From the NCBI RefSeq assembly GCF_003286085.1, contig NW_020825298.1:12400001-12464000 (forward strand): 64,000 nt of DNA. The letters run 5' to 3'. The DNA is from Drosophila persimilis. Lineage: Eukaryota; Arthropoda; Insecta; Diptera; Drosophilidae. The notes beneath the pieces are model-generated. The model did no database searches. It saw nothing but the letters and a program-made list of their open reading frames with translations, and was not told the origin of the DNA. Shown here piece after piece: positions 48,801 through 60,700 of the stretch. The translations under genes were made by a program, and so were the position numbers. Within the stretch, counting starts at the first letter, position 1. Each line of letters opens with the position of its first letter.

Positions 48801-50161
48801 AAAATATCAGGTTCAAAATCAATTTGCATCCGCCTTGCCTTTCCCTGCCGCCGGATCAAAGCACTTTATGTGAGAGTATTCTTGGACAATAATTGGATCT
48901 CACATTTCGATTTCCCTGCAGTTTTCCTGAAGTTTGTAAGTTCGTTTTCACGTTTCCACACAACCGCATCACTGCTGCAGAGTATTCCCTGGTCGGCGCT
49001 TTACAAGCAATTCACTTTTTTAGCTGTTCTTATACGCTATCTCCCTCTCCCTCTCTCTCGCTAACAATCTGCTAAAGTTCTTTACACTCTCTCACCCGCT
49101 CTCTTACTCACACGCTCTCTCATTTCCCCTTCCCCTTCCACCTCTTCAGCGAAACTCAACTTTAACTTCACCTTCGCTTGAAAATTGCATTTTTACAAAA
49201 ATGCTTGCCTTCGAGAGGGAGTGTGAGCGAGATAGAGCATGTGTAGATGTGGGAGAGCAGAGAGAGAGTGAGAGAGCGGGACAGGCGTGCAGGAGAAATA
49301 TGAAAACAAATGGCGCCGTAGTTTTCTGGCTTTGGGCAAGTAACCGTAAGTTTTGTTTGTTCGGTTATGCCAATGGGTAAGGGGAAAGGGGAAAGGGAAG
49401 GGGTGAGTACACTAGCGGCGGGGCAGAGGGTCTCAATTTATGGGCACTCGGGGCTGTCCTGGTTTTTTTTTTTGCTATTATTTTTGGCATTGTTTTTATT
49501 GGGATTAACCCAAAGTGCATCATCGGGAATCATCATCATCAAAGAGCAGAGCCAGTCCCCTCGTCCAATCCCAATCCCAATCCGAAAAACCACTTCCATT
49601 TCCATTATGATTATTCCTCTAAATCTTTCGAAATTATGTATCCATGCATACCCTGTGTCTATTCCACGTCCAATTTTTGTCCAGGCCCCCGCGCGGATGT
49701 TAAGCCGCTTATCGGCTTTGTCCGCTCCGGCAGCGACGTCGGCAGCGGCAGAATCAGAAGCACCACCAGTGGGATGGGATGACCCGCGGGGCATCTCGGT
49801 TCGCCCCCGCTGACAAGAAGATAATGCAATAGCATCCTCTTGCCACTGATAGTATGCTGCAGCAGTATCTCGACTCCACTGTGTCTGTGGCAGCCATGCG
49901 GTGCCTTTTTCTGTCTTGCTTTTATTCCCAGCTTTGAGGTTAGAGGGAGGCGGCTAAGCCGCTAAATTAAGCAGCGATCTTGGTTGCAGATAACTTCATA
50001 ATTATTTCCAGTCACATTTAATACCGAAAAGCGAAAAACACGCGCGAATTACCAAGGGCAGTCAACTGCAACCGAAATGGAGTGCACATTGCCGTAGGTC
50101 AAGTCGTGTCTGGTTTAATCCACCGGCATCGGGGTTAGCGCGCACTCAATTCTAGCTTTTA

Positions 50162-50383
50162 ATGATGTTACACCATTTACTGATCTTGGCTGCACTTGTA
50201 TTTGCGAATATTTTCACTCCCGACGCGAATATTCCATTAAAAAACCGCAAATCAACTTCACGTAAAAAGAGCAAAACAAACAAGATCGATATGTTGGTTC
50301 AGAGGAACCAGTTCTTCTGCAGCTTTCTTCGCCCCGAAATCGATACAGGGAACTGCTTCCGATATCCAGTTCATTTGGCTTAG
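50162..50383 (+). CDS. Possible small secreted peptide or gene remnant
   Basis: A 73-residue frame. It starts with a good signal-peptide-like sequence (MMLHHLLILAALVFANIF, cleavage perhaps after about residue 22), then a Lys/Arg-rich stretch, then FFCSFLRPEIDTGNCFRYP. The C-x9-G-x-C pattern with RPEIDTGNC recalls the first half of a Kunitz inhibitor domain, where the usual spacing is C-x6-G-x-C, but the remaining cysteines are absent. It could be a real short peptide, a decayed Kunitz gene, or chance. A weak TTTAAT and a TCAATTC initiator lie 10-50 bases upstream; no canonical poly(A) hexamer follows closely. Confidence 0.22.
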   Translation: MMLHHLLILAALVFANIFTPDANIPLKNRKSTSRKKSKTNKIDMLVQRNQFFCSFLRPEIDTGNCFRYPVHLA

Positions 50384-51691
50384 TTCCACTGCAGTCCCCC
50401 ATTTTCTGGTTCTTTATCCCCGGTTCCTAGTTACCACGTGAACGCTTCTGTTGGAGCAAGAAAAACTGGCAAATCCAAGCGATAAAACATATAGGAAACT
50501 GCAATTTGGCCAGATTGGCGTCAGCTGCGTGATTTGCAGTCATTATTTACCCTCGCAGCAGCGAAGGAAAGCAATCGCAATTCAATCTGTGACAGCCACA
50601 CACAAGCATTCCGACAGCCAGCAGCATCAGGAAGCAGGCGCCGGGTGGAGCGAGGCAGCAACGTCAATGGATGGAAATGGACGAATTGATGTACACGACG
50701 GCCCCAGCCCCCTCCCGTTCCCCCTGAGTAGGGGGCAAGGCGTGTGGGTCGAAGTGCAAAAAAGTGTTAAGTGCTCTCACTGTTTCTTGCAGCAATCATT
50801 GTCAGCAAACACCCCGAACCGCAATCAGACCTCAGGCCCAAACCGCAGCAGCGGCAACAGCAGAAGGAAGCTCCGGAAAAGGGCGTAAAGGAGACGCATC
50901 CGAAGGAGGTGCAGGAGTAGTGTGAGATCTGGGGATTTATATGCGACTGCAAAGTGCAGGAAATGCAGAAAGCCAGAAAAAAGAACACTTTCTGTTGGTT
51001 TTTTGTGCATCCCCCATCCCCCATCCCCCTCGCCTGATGCTCGATAGCTGCTTTAAAATCAAATGCAAATGCAAACAACAGTTGGCATCAATCGAGCTGT
51101 CGGAGTCGCGCACGCCTCTTCACCCACTTTATTGCTGGAATTAATGATGGAGGTTGGGATGGCATGGGACGGACCGCCCGAGTGCTTCTTCTTGGGTCCC
51201 TGGTCCCTGGTTTTGTGTGTGTTTTATGTGGAATCAAGTGGAAATTCAATTGATTTGCTTTGGCTTTGCATTTGGCTTTCAGAAAGCGATGGAGCGATGG
51301 AGCGACGGAGCCAGGGGCCAGGGGATGTGTTATAATAATGGACGGATGACTCCTCCACTTTCTGGATGGCTTCAAAGGAAAACAACAGCAGAAACCACAC
51401 CACACCACAGCAATGGTGCCACCCGCACTCCTGGCAAATGCACAAAACCTAAAACCCACTTGAGCGAGAAATCATTTTGCAAATATTACAGAAGTAACGC
51501 CAGGCTCCTCCTTCATCAGTAGTTTCTGCTGGTGTCAGCTTGTCAAACGAATGGATAATGGAAATGTTTTCAGGCGACCTACGGCCATCGTTACTGCCTT
51601 TGTCTAATCAAATGCAAGATTATATTCTATTAAAGGCCGCTACATTTCCAAGCCACACACTAAAGATGTTCTGCATTTCGTTTCGTTGCAG

Positions 51692-51753
51692 GAGAGAGGG
51701 TGAATCCCTTCGGCCAGAGAAGCGTTCGATCGTCAAGGAGAAGTCGCCCAGAC
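51692..51753 (+). other. 5' UTR exon segment of Apoltp
   Basis: A strong pyrimidine-rich acceptor (TTTCGTTGCAG, ending at 51691) lies 62 bases before the Apoltp start codon. The transcript therefore probably begins in an unseen upstream exon and is spliced here. Confidence 0.5.
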
Positions 51754-54700
51754 ATGGGCGCACTGTATAGACTGGCGGCAGGCCTGGGGCTGCTGCTGCT
51801 CATTGCCGCGCACTGCCAGGCAGCGAGAAAGAGTAAGTAAAAGAACGATGCGCTATTAGATAATCATGAATAAATTTTTGTTATAGATCCCCTAAAGGAT
51901 CCCCGTATCTGCGGAAGACCGCAGTGCGAGATCGAGAATCCCAAGTTCAGCTACGGCGAGAAGCTGTACAAGTACGAGTACACGGTGTCGCTGCGCACAG
52001 AGTTCGCCGGATCGGGGGACAACAGCTCGGATCTGGTGCTGAAGACCAATCTGGACATATTCTTCCCGAAGCCCTGCGAGGGTTACTTGCGCATCAACGA
52101 TGCCAAGCTCTACGACCGCCTGGAGGATGTGGACAACGAACCTGAGAAGCCAAAGGAGCCGTCCTACGACTACTACGATAGTCTGACCAGCGCCGAGAAC
52201 GTGGATGAGCAGCAGACGGGAGACTTTGACAACCTGCATCCCCAGAGCGTAAGCTTGGCCATTGATCTCAGCAAGAACCTGCTGCGCTTCGCCTTCCACG
52301 ACGGCCTCATCGGCGAGGTGTGCCCCCAGGAGCAGGAGACCCCCTGGGTCCTCAACATCAAGAAGGGCATTCTCTCAGCCTTCCAGAACACGATGATGCG
52401 CTTCGATGTGGACTTCAACACCACAGAGACGGACGTCTCCGGCGAATGCCAGGTGCAGTACGCCCTCGAGGCCACGGACAATGTCTATGTGACGATACGC
52501 AAGACCAAGGACATTGCCAGCTGCAGGCAACGCTATGCCACGCACTCGGTGCTCCAGACGACGCCCTACACCTTCCGCGACGACAAGACCATTTGGCCCA
52601 TCCTCAACTCCCAGAGTTATTGCAATGTGAGTGCCAAATAGATTCTCATTTGACTTGGGGATGCATTTCGATCTTTCTCCTTGCAGTTGACGGTGGACCA
52701 GAGAATGTACCGCGAGATTAGCTGCGTAGAGACGCATCTGTTGGTGCCCTTCTCCAACGCCAGCTCGGGGGCCTTGACCACCAGCCGGAGCCGACTGCTG
52801 CTGAAGGAGGAGGAGAACTACAGCGCCGGGGAGTTCCTGGAGCAGAGTAAGTGTTCGGCAAAAGCAAATATCCCTCGGCTCATGGCTTATCTCTCCCCAA
52901 AACAGATCCCGAGCTCGTGGATCGTCGTGCCACTCTGGTGTTTGATCACACGCCTGCGGTGAAGCCCAGTCATGACGAAATCAAGGCCGCCCGTGAGCAG
53001 CTGGTGGAGATGTGCGCCTTGGGCTTCCCCAACATTCAGCGCGAGTTCATTGACATCTTCTCGAGCTTCCTGCACACCTGCAAGAGCCTCGACTACAAGA
53101 CGCTCTCCGTTCTGCTGCAGCGCTCGGCCGGCACCTGCGACCAAGGAAGAAACCACGTTTTGGAATCCCTCCCGTACATCGGCAGCACCGCCTCCTATCA
53201 GGTGATGCGCGACCAGATTGTGGGCGAGAAGCTGCCCAAGCAGATGGCCCACAGCTGGATGACATCGCTGTCGTTCATAACACGCCCCGACGAGCAGACG
53301 CTCGAGACTTTCTACACGATTCTTGAGTACGCGAAGCACCGACTGGACCCGGAGTACACTCTGGGCGCCACTGCGGTGGTGCACAGCTACTGCAAGCACC
53401 ACGAGGCCTGCGAGGAGAGCCTGCGTGTGCAGCAGATCATCAACCTCCTCGAGACGGAGTTCCTCAGCAGATTCCAAATGTACAAGGGCGAGCGGAAGCA
53501 TCGCGAGCGCCTGGTGGTGCTGCTCAAGGGCCTTGGGAACATTGGCGTCATCTCTGCGGCCTTCGCGGAGCAGGTCCAGGAGATCATCCGGGACGATGCG
53601 GTGCCCGTGGACCTTCGGCTGCAGGGGATACTCGCCTTCAGGCGCGTCGACTGCTTGAAGTATCGGGGATACTTCCTCGATCGCTACGCGAATTACACGC
53701 TCAATTCGGAGCTGAGGATCTACAGCTACCTGCAGGCCATGCGCTGTCCGGACTACATCTCCGTGGGCAGCATCAAGGCGATCCTCGATCACGAGCAGAT
53801 CAACCAGGTGGGCTCCTTCGTGTGGTCCCATCTCACGAACCTCGCCAAATCGAATTCCCCCGTGAGGATTGAGGCCCAGGGTCTGCTGCTGAACGACGAG
53901 CTCTCGGAGAGATTCAAGCTGGACATCCGCAAGTTCTCGCGCAACTACGAGCACAGTCTCTTCTTCGACGAGTACAACTTCGGGACCACCACCGATGCCA
54001 ACCTGATCTTCGGCACCGACTCCTACCTGCCGCGCATCGCCAGCGTCAACTTCACGGCGGATCTTTTCGGGCAGTCCGTGAACTTCTTCGAGTTCAGTGC
54101 GCGGGCGGAGGGCTTGGAGGAGCTGGTGGCGGGCGCATTCGGACCGAAGGGTCCCTTCAACGGGGAGCTGCTGCGCAAGAAGCTCTCCTTCCTGAACCGC
54201 TGGCTGGGCAACGAGAGCGCCGAGGAGGAGGACACCATCGAGAATCTGTTGAGTCTGGACAGCCTCCGCCTCAAGCGGAAGGCCCAGCTGGCAGCAGCCG
54301 CAGCAGGAGGCGCGGGAACGGAGGAGGAAGATGAGGACTACGACTACGAGGAGGCGCTGAGCGGATCCAAAAGGCAGAAGCGCGATGCGGGAGCTGCCGC
54401 ATCCGCATCCGCCAGGAAAGACTCGATCGATCGGAACGTGGATAAACTCGGCTACAAACTGAAGTACGACTACAGCAACCCGCGGGCGCAGTTCGGCCTC
54501 CGGGTCTTTGGCAACGATCTGCGCTACTACAACGTCGAGTCCATGATGGAGGTGATGGCCCTGGCCGCGCAGTTCAATCCGTTCGAGCAGGCCAACCGCG
54601 TGCTCTCCGGCAAGGAGTTCACCTACACAAAGTCGCGGGTCTTCCTCGACGCCTCCTACACGGTGCCCCTGGCAGTGGGTCTCCCCTTGGCCATCCACGC

Positions 54701-57700
54701 GTTTGGCGCCTCCTCCGTGGACCTGCGCGTCTCTGGGAGCTTGGATCAGATGGAGCCCCCCACCGACTGGCACTTTGATGTCCAGGGCAGGTTCAAGCCC
54801 TCCGTTTCGGTGGATATCATCTCCACGATGCAGACGGACATGTTCTGGGGGGAGTCGGGGATCAAGGTGAAGAGCAACCTGTACTCCAACTCGGAGCTGG
54901 AGGCCAGCCTCAAGGTGCGGGGCCGCAACCTCGTGTCCTTCTCCTTCAACCTGCCGCAGGACAAGAACGAGATCTTCAGCGTCCGCTCGGAGCTGCTGGT
55001 GATGAAGCGCGACCAGGAGCTGCCCCAGGCGGGCATCCCCAAGCGCAGCTCCAACTCCACCTGCACCTGGCCGGTGCTCGATAGCGCGCTGGGTCTGCAG
55101 ATGTGCTCCCACTACAGTGTCGCGGATCTGAGCAACGCCACGAGCGCGTATCCCAGTCTCCTGCTCGCGGGCCCTCTGAATCTCAGCCTGATCCTCAAGA
55201 AGTCCGATCTGAGCTCCAAGAAGTACGTCTTCGAGTACAGGTGGGACCAGCAGGAGATCGACAACTTCTCGCTGGTCTTCACGACCCCCGGATCGAAGGT
55301 GCCGCGCGTTCTCGTGGCGAATGTGACGAGTGTGCCGCACGCCTTCAATGCCTCGGTGGCGTTTGTCAACGGCAGGAACCGCGTGTCCGCTGGCTGCAGC
55401 TACGACGGGGACCCCGACTACCGACGACTAGATCTGTACTTGGACACCAATGGGAATCGTTCGCTGGACCTGGGAATGGAGCTGCGCCGCCAGCAGGACT
55501 TTACCGCATGGATCTACAAGCCACGGATGCTGCTGGCCATCAATGGGGTGAACATCACGGGACTGGTGGGATCCATCAAGATCAACGAGAAGAACGGCAT
55601 CCGGCAGCACGACGTGGACCTCTCTTTCGAGACGAAGAAACTCCAAGCCGTCGTTCGGGGAAACATTGTCCAGAGCGAGGTGACAACCTCCACGAACATG
55701 ACCATCAAATACAGGGTATGTTCCAACTCAACTCCCTTCCAGCTCTATCCTTTAATGGCCTTCATTCCCCTGGTATTCCCCTTCGCAGTTCCAGGCAAAC
55801 ACCATCGAAACAATCAACTTTGCGGGTCGTCTGATGAACAACGGGGACAGGGCCAAGACCGAGTATCGGGGCAACATGAAGCTGCGCACCTCCGCCTATC
55901 CGAAGCTCAATTTCGCCTCGAATGCCACTTGGCTGAGCCTGCAGGGGCACACTGAGGGCATGATCACGTACAACAATGCTCCGGACTATGTGAATCCGAA
56001 TTACACGAGCCTCCTGCGGCTGATCTTTGCCCGCTCCCAGTCGGAGGATCTTCTCTGGGAGGGGTCGCGCACACGAGCCAGCGTCGAACTGAAGCTCCCT
56101 CGATCGAAGATCGATTATAGGATTATGGTCAAGTAGGTAGAGAGGGTTCGGCGGTCAGGATTAGCTTCTAAATGCTCTTTTTTAGACACGAGGAACGCAG
56201 CAAAAATGGCACGGAACATAACGTAATCGTAGGACTCAAGTACGCTCCGGAGAAGGAGGTCACTGGGCTCTTCTCCGTCCATCTTCCAAGGAGAAACCTC
56301 TTCGCCATCGATGCCTACATGAATGTGACGGTGCCCGAGTTCAACTCGTGCACAGCCAGCCTCAAAGTCAACGAAAAAGCCCCCAAGGAGTACATGGTAT
56401 GGTGTCTCTTACTGTCGCTGCCGCTCCGCCTCAAACTAATTCCTGGTTCTGCTCTGTAGATCTTCATCAATGGCTCATGGTTCACGGGACACTCCATTGC
56501 CCTCAAGGGCAACTACAAGGATCGCAGCTCGCGGGTCCAGGCCCTGCACCATCTCAAGCTGATTGTCGAGAGTCCCTCGTTCGAGGCGACCTCCCTGAAC
56601 ATCGTCTACCGGCGGAACCAGCTGCTGATCTTCTACGACCTGCAGGCGAAGTACGGCAAGGATCCCTACGGGCTGACAGTGCAGTACGCCGCGAATGCGC
56701 ACAACCGCAACTCGAATGCCGAGGTGCGCTTCAAAATCAAGGAGCGGGACTACTGGATCAACGCGAAGCTGCTGTCCGAGCAGCCGAAACTCCTGCAACT
56801 GGAGCTGCACATCGACAAGTAAGTGGAGAACCAGCAAAAAGAAGGTATCATTAAAATATCAAACAATCCTTTGCCTAGGATCCGCGATATTCACATCAAA
56901 GTGGGTCTCCTGAATGTGGAGAAGCGCAAGGAACTCTCTCTGGAGCTCAAGTGGGATGCTAATCGGGATCCCAGCCAGCGGCTGGGCCTCCTTGTGGAGT
57001 ACAACAATCCGGGGACCAAGCACTACGATGGCAACATGATGGTCACCTATCCTGAGCGCACCATCAACTGCGGCTTCAACACCTTCACGGGGGGCCCCAA
57101 ATACTACGGGAAGGCGCATGCCTCGTGGTCGATCACCGAAGTGATCGAATTCGAGTACGATGCGGGCATCCTGCCGGGACAGACGCTCCACAATTGGCTG
57201 CATGCGGAGCTGAGGACACCATTCGAGGGCTGGCGCACCAATAGCTTGCGGGCGGGCGTCTACAACCTCCAGAACCTGATCCTCGTGAACTCCACGCTCT
57301 TCTGGGCCGACGATCAGAAGTTGGAGCTGGGCTACAAGAGCGACTACGAGATCAGCGAGCAGCTCGTGTCCTTCGACGTTCGCTTCGGCATCAACAGCAC
57401 CATCAAGGACATACCCACGCTCAACGTGAAGGTCATCCACTGGCAGGACCCGCACAAGGTGGACACCGATCTGTACCTGCGCTACAGCCAGAACGAGACG
57501 TTCAGCACCTACGGCATGAACTCCAACTGGGAGATATCTCGGACACAGCGCCACCACAACGTCTCGGGGAGGGTCCATCTCGTGAGTCCCTTCGTGGGCT
57601 ACCAGAAGGGCGGTCTCGTGGCCAAGTTCTCGCTCAACGACCAGCGCGTGGTGAGCGGCGCAGCGTCCCTGAACTTTGACGTCCGAGAGTTTACCCTCAC

Positions 57701-60700
57701 GATGGATGGCTACGTGAAGAAGTTCACGGACAACATGCTGACCATCAACATAACGACGCCCCTGGAGAAATTCCGCACCATCAACGGGCGGTTCGGATTG
57801 AACGAAAAGAAACGCCACGCCGTGGCCGAGGTTCGTGCCCCCACAGCGGCCTTGGGAGTGGAGGCCTTGGCGGACATCAAGAGTCTGCTCACCTTCGATG
57901 TGAAGCTGAGCGTCGCCACGCCCATCGAGAGCTTCCAGCAAGCGGCCGTTGTGGCGCAGATGAATCCCGAGCGCGTGGACATGCGGGGCTTGTGGAATAA
58001 CGCGACGCTCGGCTTCACGGGCGTCTGGCACATGAACAACCTGACGGACTTTGAGTACTCGTACCTGGTGTTCACACCCCTGGCGGGCTTTGAGGAGAAC
58101 GGCTTCATTGCCCAGCTCCTGAAGCGCGAGACTTTCGTCTTCCAGCTGCACGGAAAACTCTCCAGCTACCGACTGGGCGTGAAGATCCGGGGAGAGCCCA
58201 AGTCGGAGCTGATCAACCAGCTGGGCAGCCACAAGATGCAGCTGGAGATGCTCTACGACGAGGATTTCCAGCCGCTGAACGCGGACATGGACTACAAACC
58301 GGACGCGGATGAGGAGTACTTCTCGTATTTCACGTCCTTTGAGGTGGACTCCCTGGCCTGGCCCACCGTTGTGGGCACTGTGGACATACAGGAGATCATT
58401 GACTTTTATCTGATTGTGGGGCACGTGCAGCTGCCGCAAGGGCGCCTGGAGTTCAAGGATCGCCTTCACTATCCGGACTACCTGAATGTCCACAATCTGC
58501 TCACCGTACAGACGCCCTTTGCCGCCGCCAGGGATGTCAAGTCCATTGTGGAGTACCACATCGACCTGAACTTCAATTCCTTCTACGAACGCATAAAATT
58601 CAGAGTAAACGATGTCCAGAACCACATCCAGGAACTGGGATTCGAGGTGAACTACACAAAGGTGCAGGACAACGTGAAGCCCAAGGCCCACCATGTCCAG
58701 CTGAAGCTGACGACGCCCTACGAGCTGCTCCAGGAGATCGACATACGCGGACGCCTGGAAGTGGACGACAATGCGTACAAGGGGAACATCACTTCGGTCA
58801 CAGCGCACACACATCTGTCTCTGGCGGCCTCTGTGGAGGTATGCACCACATATACTGTATCCCATGTATCCCCCTCTAATCATTCTCCTCCTCTTTGCAT
58901 CCTTGCAGAACGAGGACAGCTTCCTGGAGACTGCTGTGGGAATACTCCTCGAGACAGACGTCATTCCGTACTACGCCTGCCAAGCGTACTTCAAGAAGGA
59001 CTTCTCGGCCGTGGACAACTCGATCGACATTCGCTTTGAGGTCACCGACAACGGCACCATCAATAAGCTGCACATCGAGACGGACTGGCACACGGATCCG
59101 CAGTACTTTGTGAACGCCAATGGCAGGATCCGCACCACAATGCTGCCCCTGCAGCAGGCCTCCACCTCGGTGCTGGCCACCAAGGGGGCCAGTCCGCAGC
59201 TCAGCTTCGACCTGCAGTTCCAGAGCAGGGACGGCCAGAGCGTGGCCTACGGGACGCGGGCCAACAAGAAGAAGGATGTCTTCAACATCGAGGTGTGGAC
59301 ACCGCTGAAGAACTACCGCAACATCTCGATGCACGGGACGTTTGTGAGGAGCCCGCGTGATGCCCAGCGATACGACGTCTCAGGATTTCTGTACAGGAAC
59401 ATGGCCACCTATGGCATCACTGGAGCCGTGCGCATGGGCGACGGCCTGCCCATCGATGCCACGCTGCGCGTGCAGCCCAAGGCGGGGGGCAGGGACGGGG
59501 TCATAGAGGTGAACATCAACGAGGCGGGGCCCAAGAAGATCCGCTTCTCGTTCAGCGCCATCGAGGACGGCAAGATGTGCCAGATATCGGGCGGGTACAG
59601 CGTCAGCGACGACGGCATGGACTTCTCGGTGCTGGTGGAGAGCACGGAGCCGGAGATAGCGCGCATCAACTTCTACGGGACCCTGAAGCCCTCCACCGAG
59701 CGGGGGGCTATGGTGGCGGACGTGAATCTGGAGACGCCGTGGAAGCAGCTGGGCATCGAGTCGGTGCACCTGCACTCGGACGTGGGCGTCCACTCGGACA
59801 GGGGGAAGATCGTGGGCGAGTACCAGATCGGGCCGTACATCGGCCGCGGCAGCTGCCTGTGGTCGTGGGTCCTCGCGGAGAACCTGCAGCTGGTGCTCGA
59901 AAGCTACTTGGAGCGGCCGAGTGCCCAGCCCCGGAAGGTGCACGCCAGCGCCAGGTACCTGAATCCCGGCAAGACGTTCCAGCAGCTGCAGACGGGGGGC
60001 CGCCTGAGCGTCGACTCCAAGTGGAACCTCGACGTGAACGGCAGCCTGCGCTACGCCTCCGTCGACGACTTTGAGTTCGGAATTCTCACGCAGCTGCCCC
60101 TCCCAGTGGGGGATCGGCATCAGATCAGCGCCTGCTACAGGGGGAACGTCATTAGCCAGCAGTTTATCGATCCCCATCTGTTCCTGGAGGTCTCCTACGA
60201 GGCAGTAGAGGCCCAGAAGCAGCTTCTCTCTCGCCTCTCCTACCGCAACGAGACGAGCAACCTGCAGGGCCTGGCCCACGTGGAGTGGGGAGCGGTGAAG
60301 AGCCCCTCTGTGGTGGAGGGAGACTTCCAGCTGCTGCAAAAGCAGGGCGTCCGGCGGGAGTTCTACGCGAAGGTCATCACGCCCAAGTTCAAGGAGGAGC
60401 ACACGGTCGCCTTGACCGGACACTACGACCAGAAGGACAGGGAGTACCACAATCTGGTGTGTGCCCTGGACTATCCCGCGAGTCGCCGCATCAGTGACCT
60501 GGACGTGTCCTTTAGTTCCCTCACAAATATGCACGGAACCCTCAACAGCACGACGCCCTTCCTGAATGTCACTTGGTTCAAGACGGACTTTGAATTCACG
60601 ACCAAAAGGTGAGGGATTCCCTTTTCCCGAAATGGCATTATAATCCTCATTTGTTCTCCCTCTTCCAGTGGTAAAAGCTATCGCTATTGCCGCTGCTTCT

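Larger units (their letters stand above)
33612..51691. other. 18-kb gene-poor region before Apoltp
   Basis: No supportable protein gene apart from the weak candidate at 50162-50383. Open frames are short and follow C-, G- or AC-rich simple sequence. Landmarks: a 33-bp minisatellite at 33947-34075, a GT/G run at 34982-35019, an 18-base G run at 38440-38457, a 17-base C run at 40467-40483, GGGA repeats at 42974-43022, (ATGCG)6 at 43291-43320, an AT-rich block at about 44440-45400 holding an inverted-repeat element, and (GTC)11 at 45789-45821. The strong acceptor at 51690-51691 means Apoltp has an upstream non-coding exon, probably within this stretch. Confidence 0.55.

Noticed and set aside
52887-55340. 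Minus-strand open frame of 817 codons
   Set aside because: It lies exactly antisense to Apoltp exon 4. High GC at third positions removes stop codons from the opposite strand. The translation is compositionally odd and has no family likeness.
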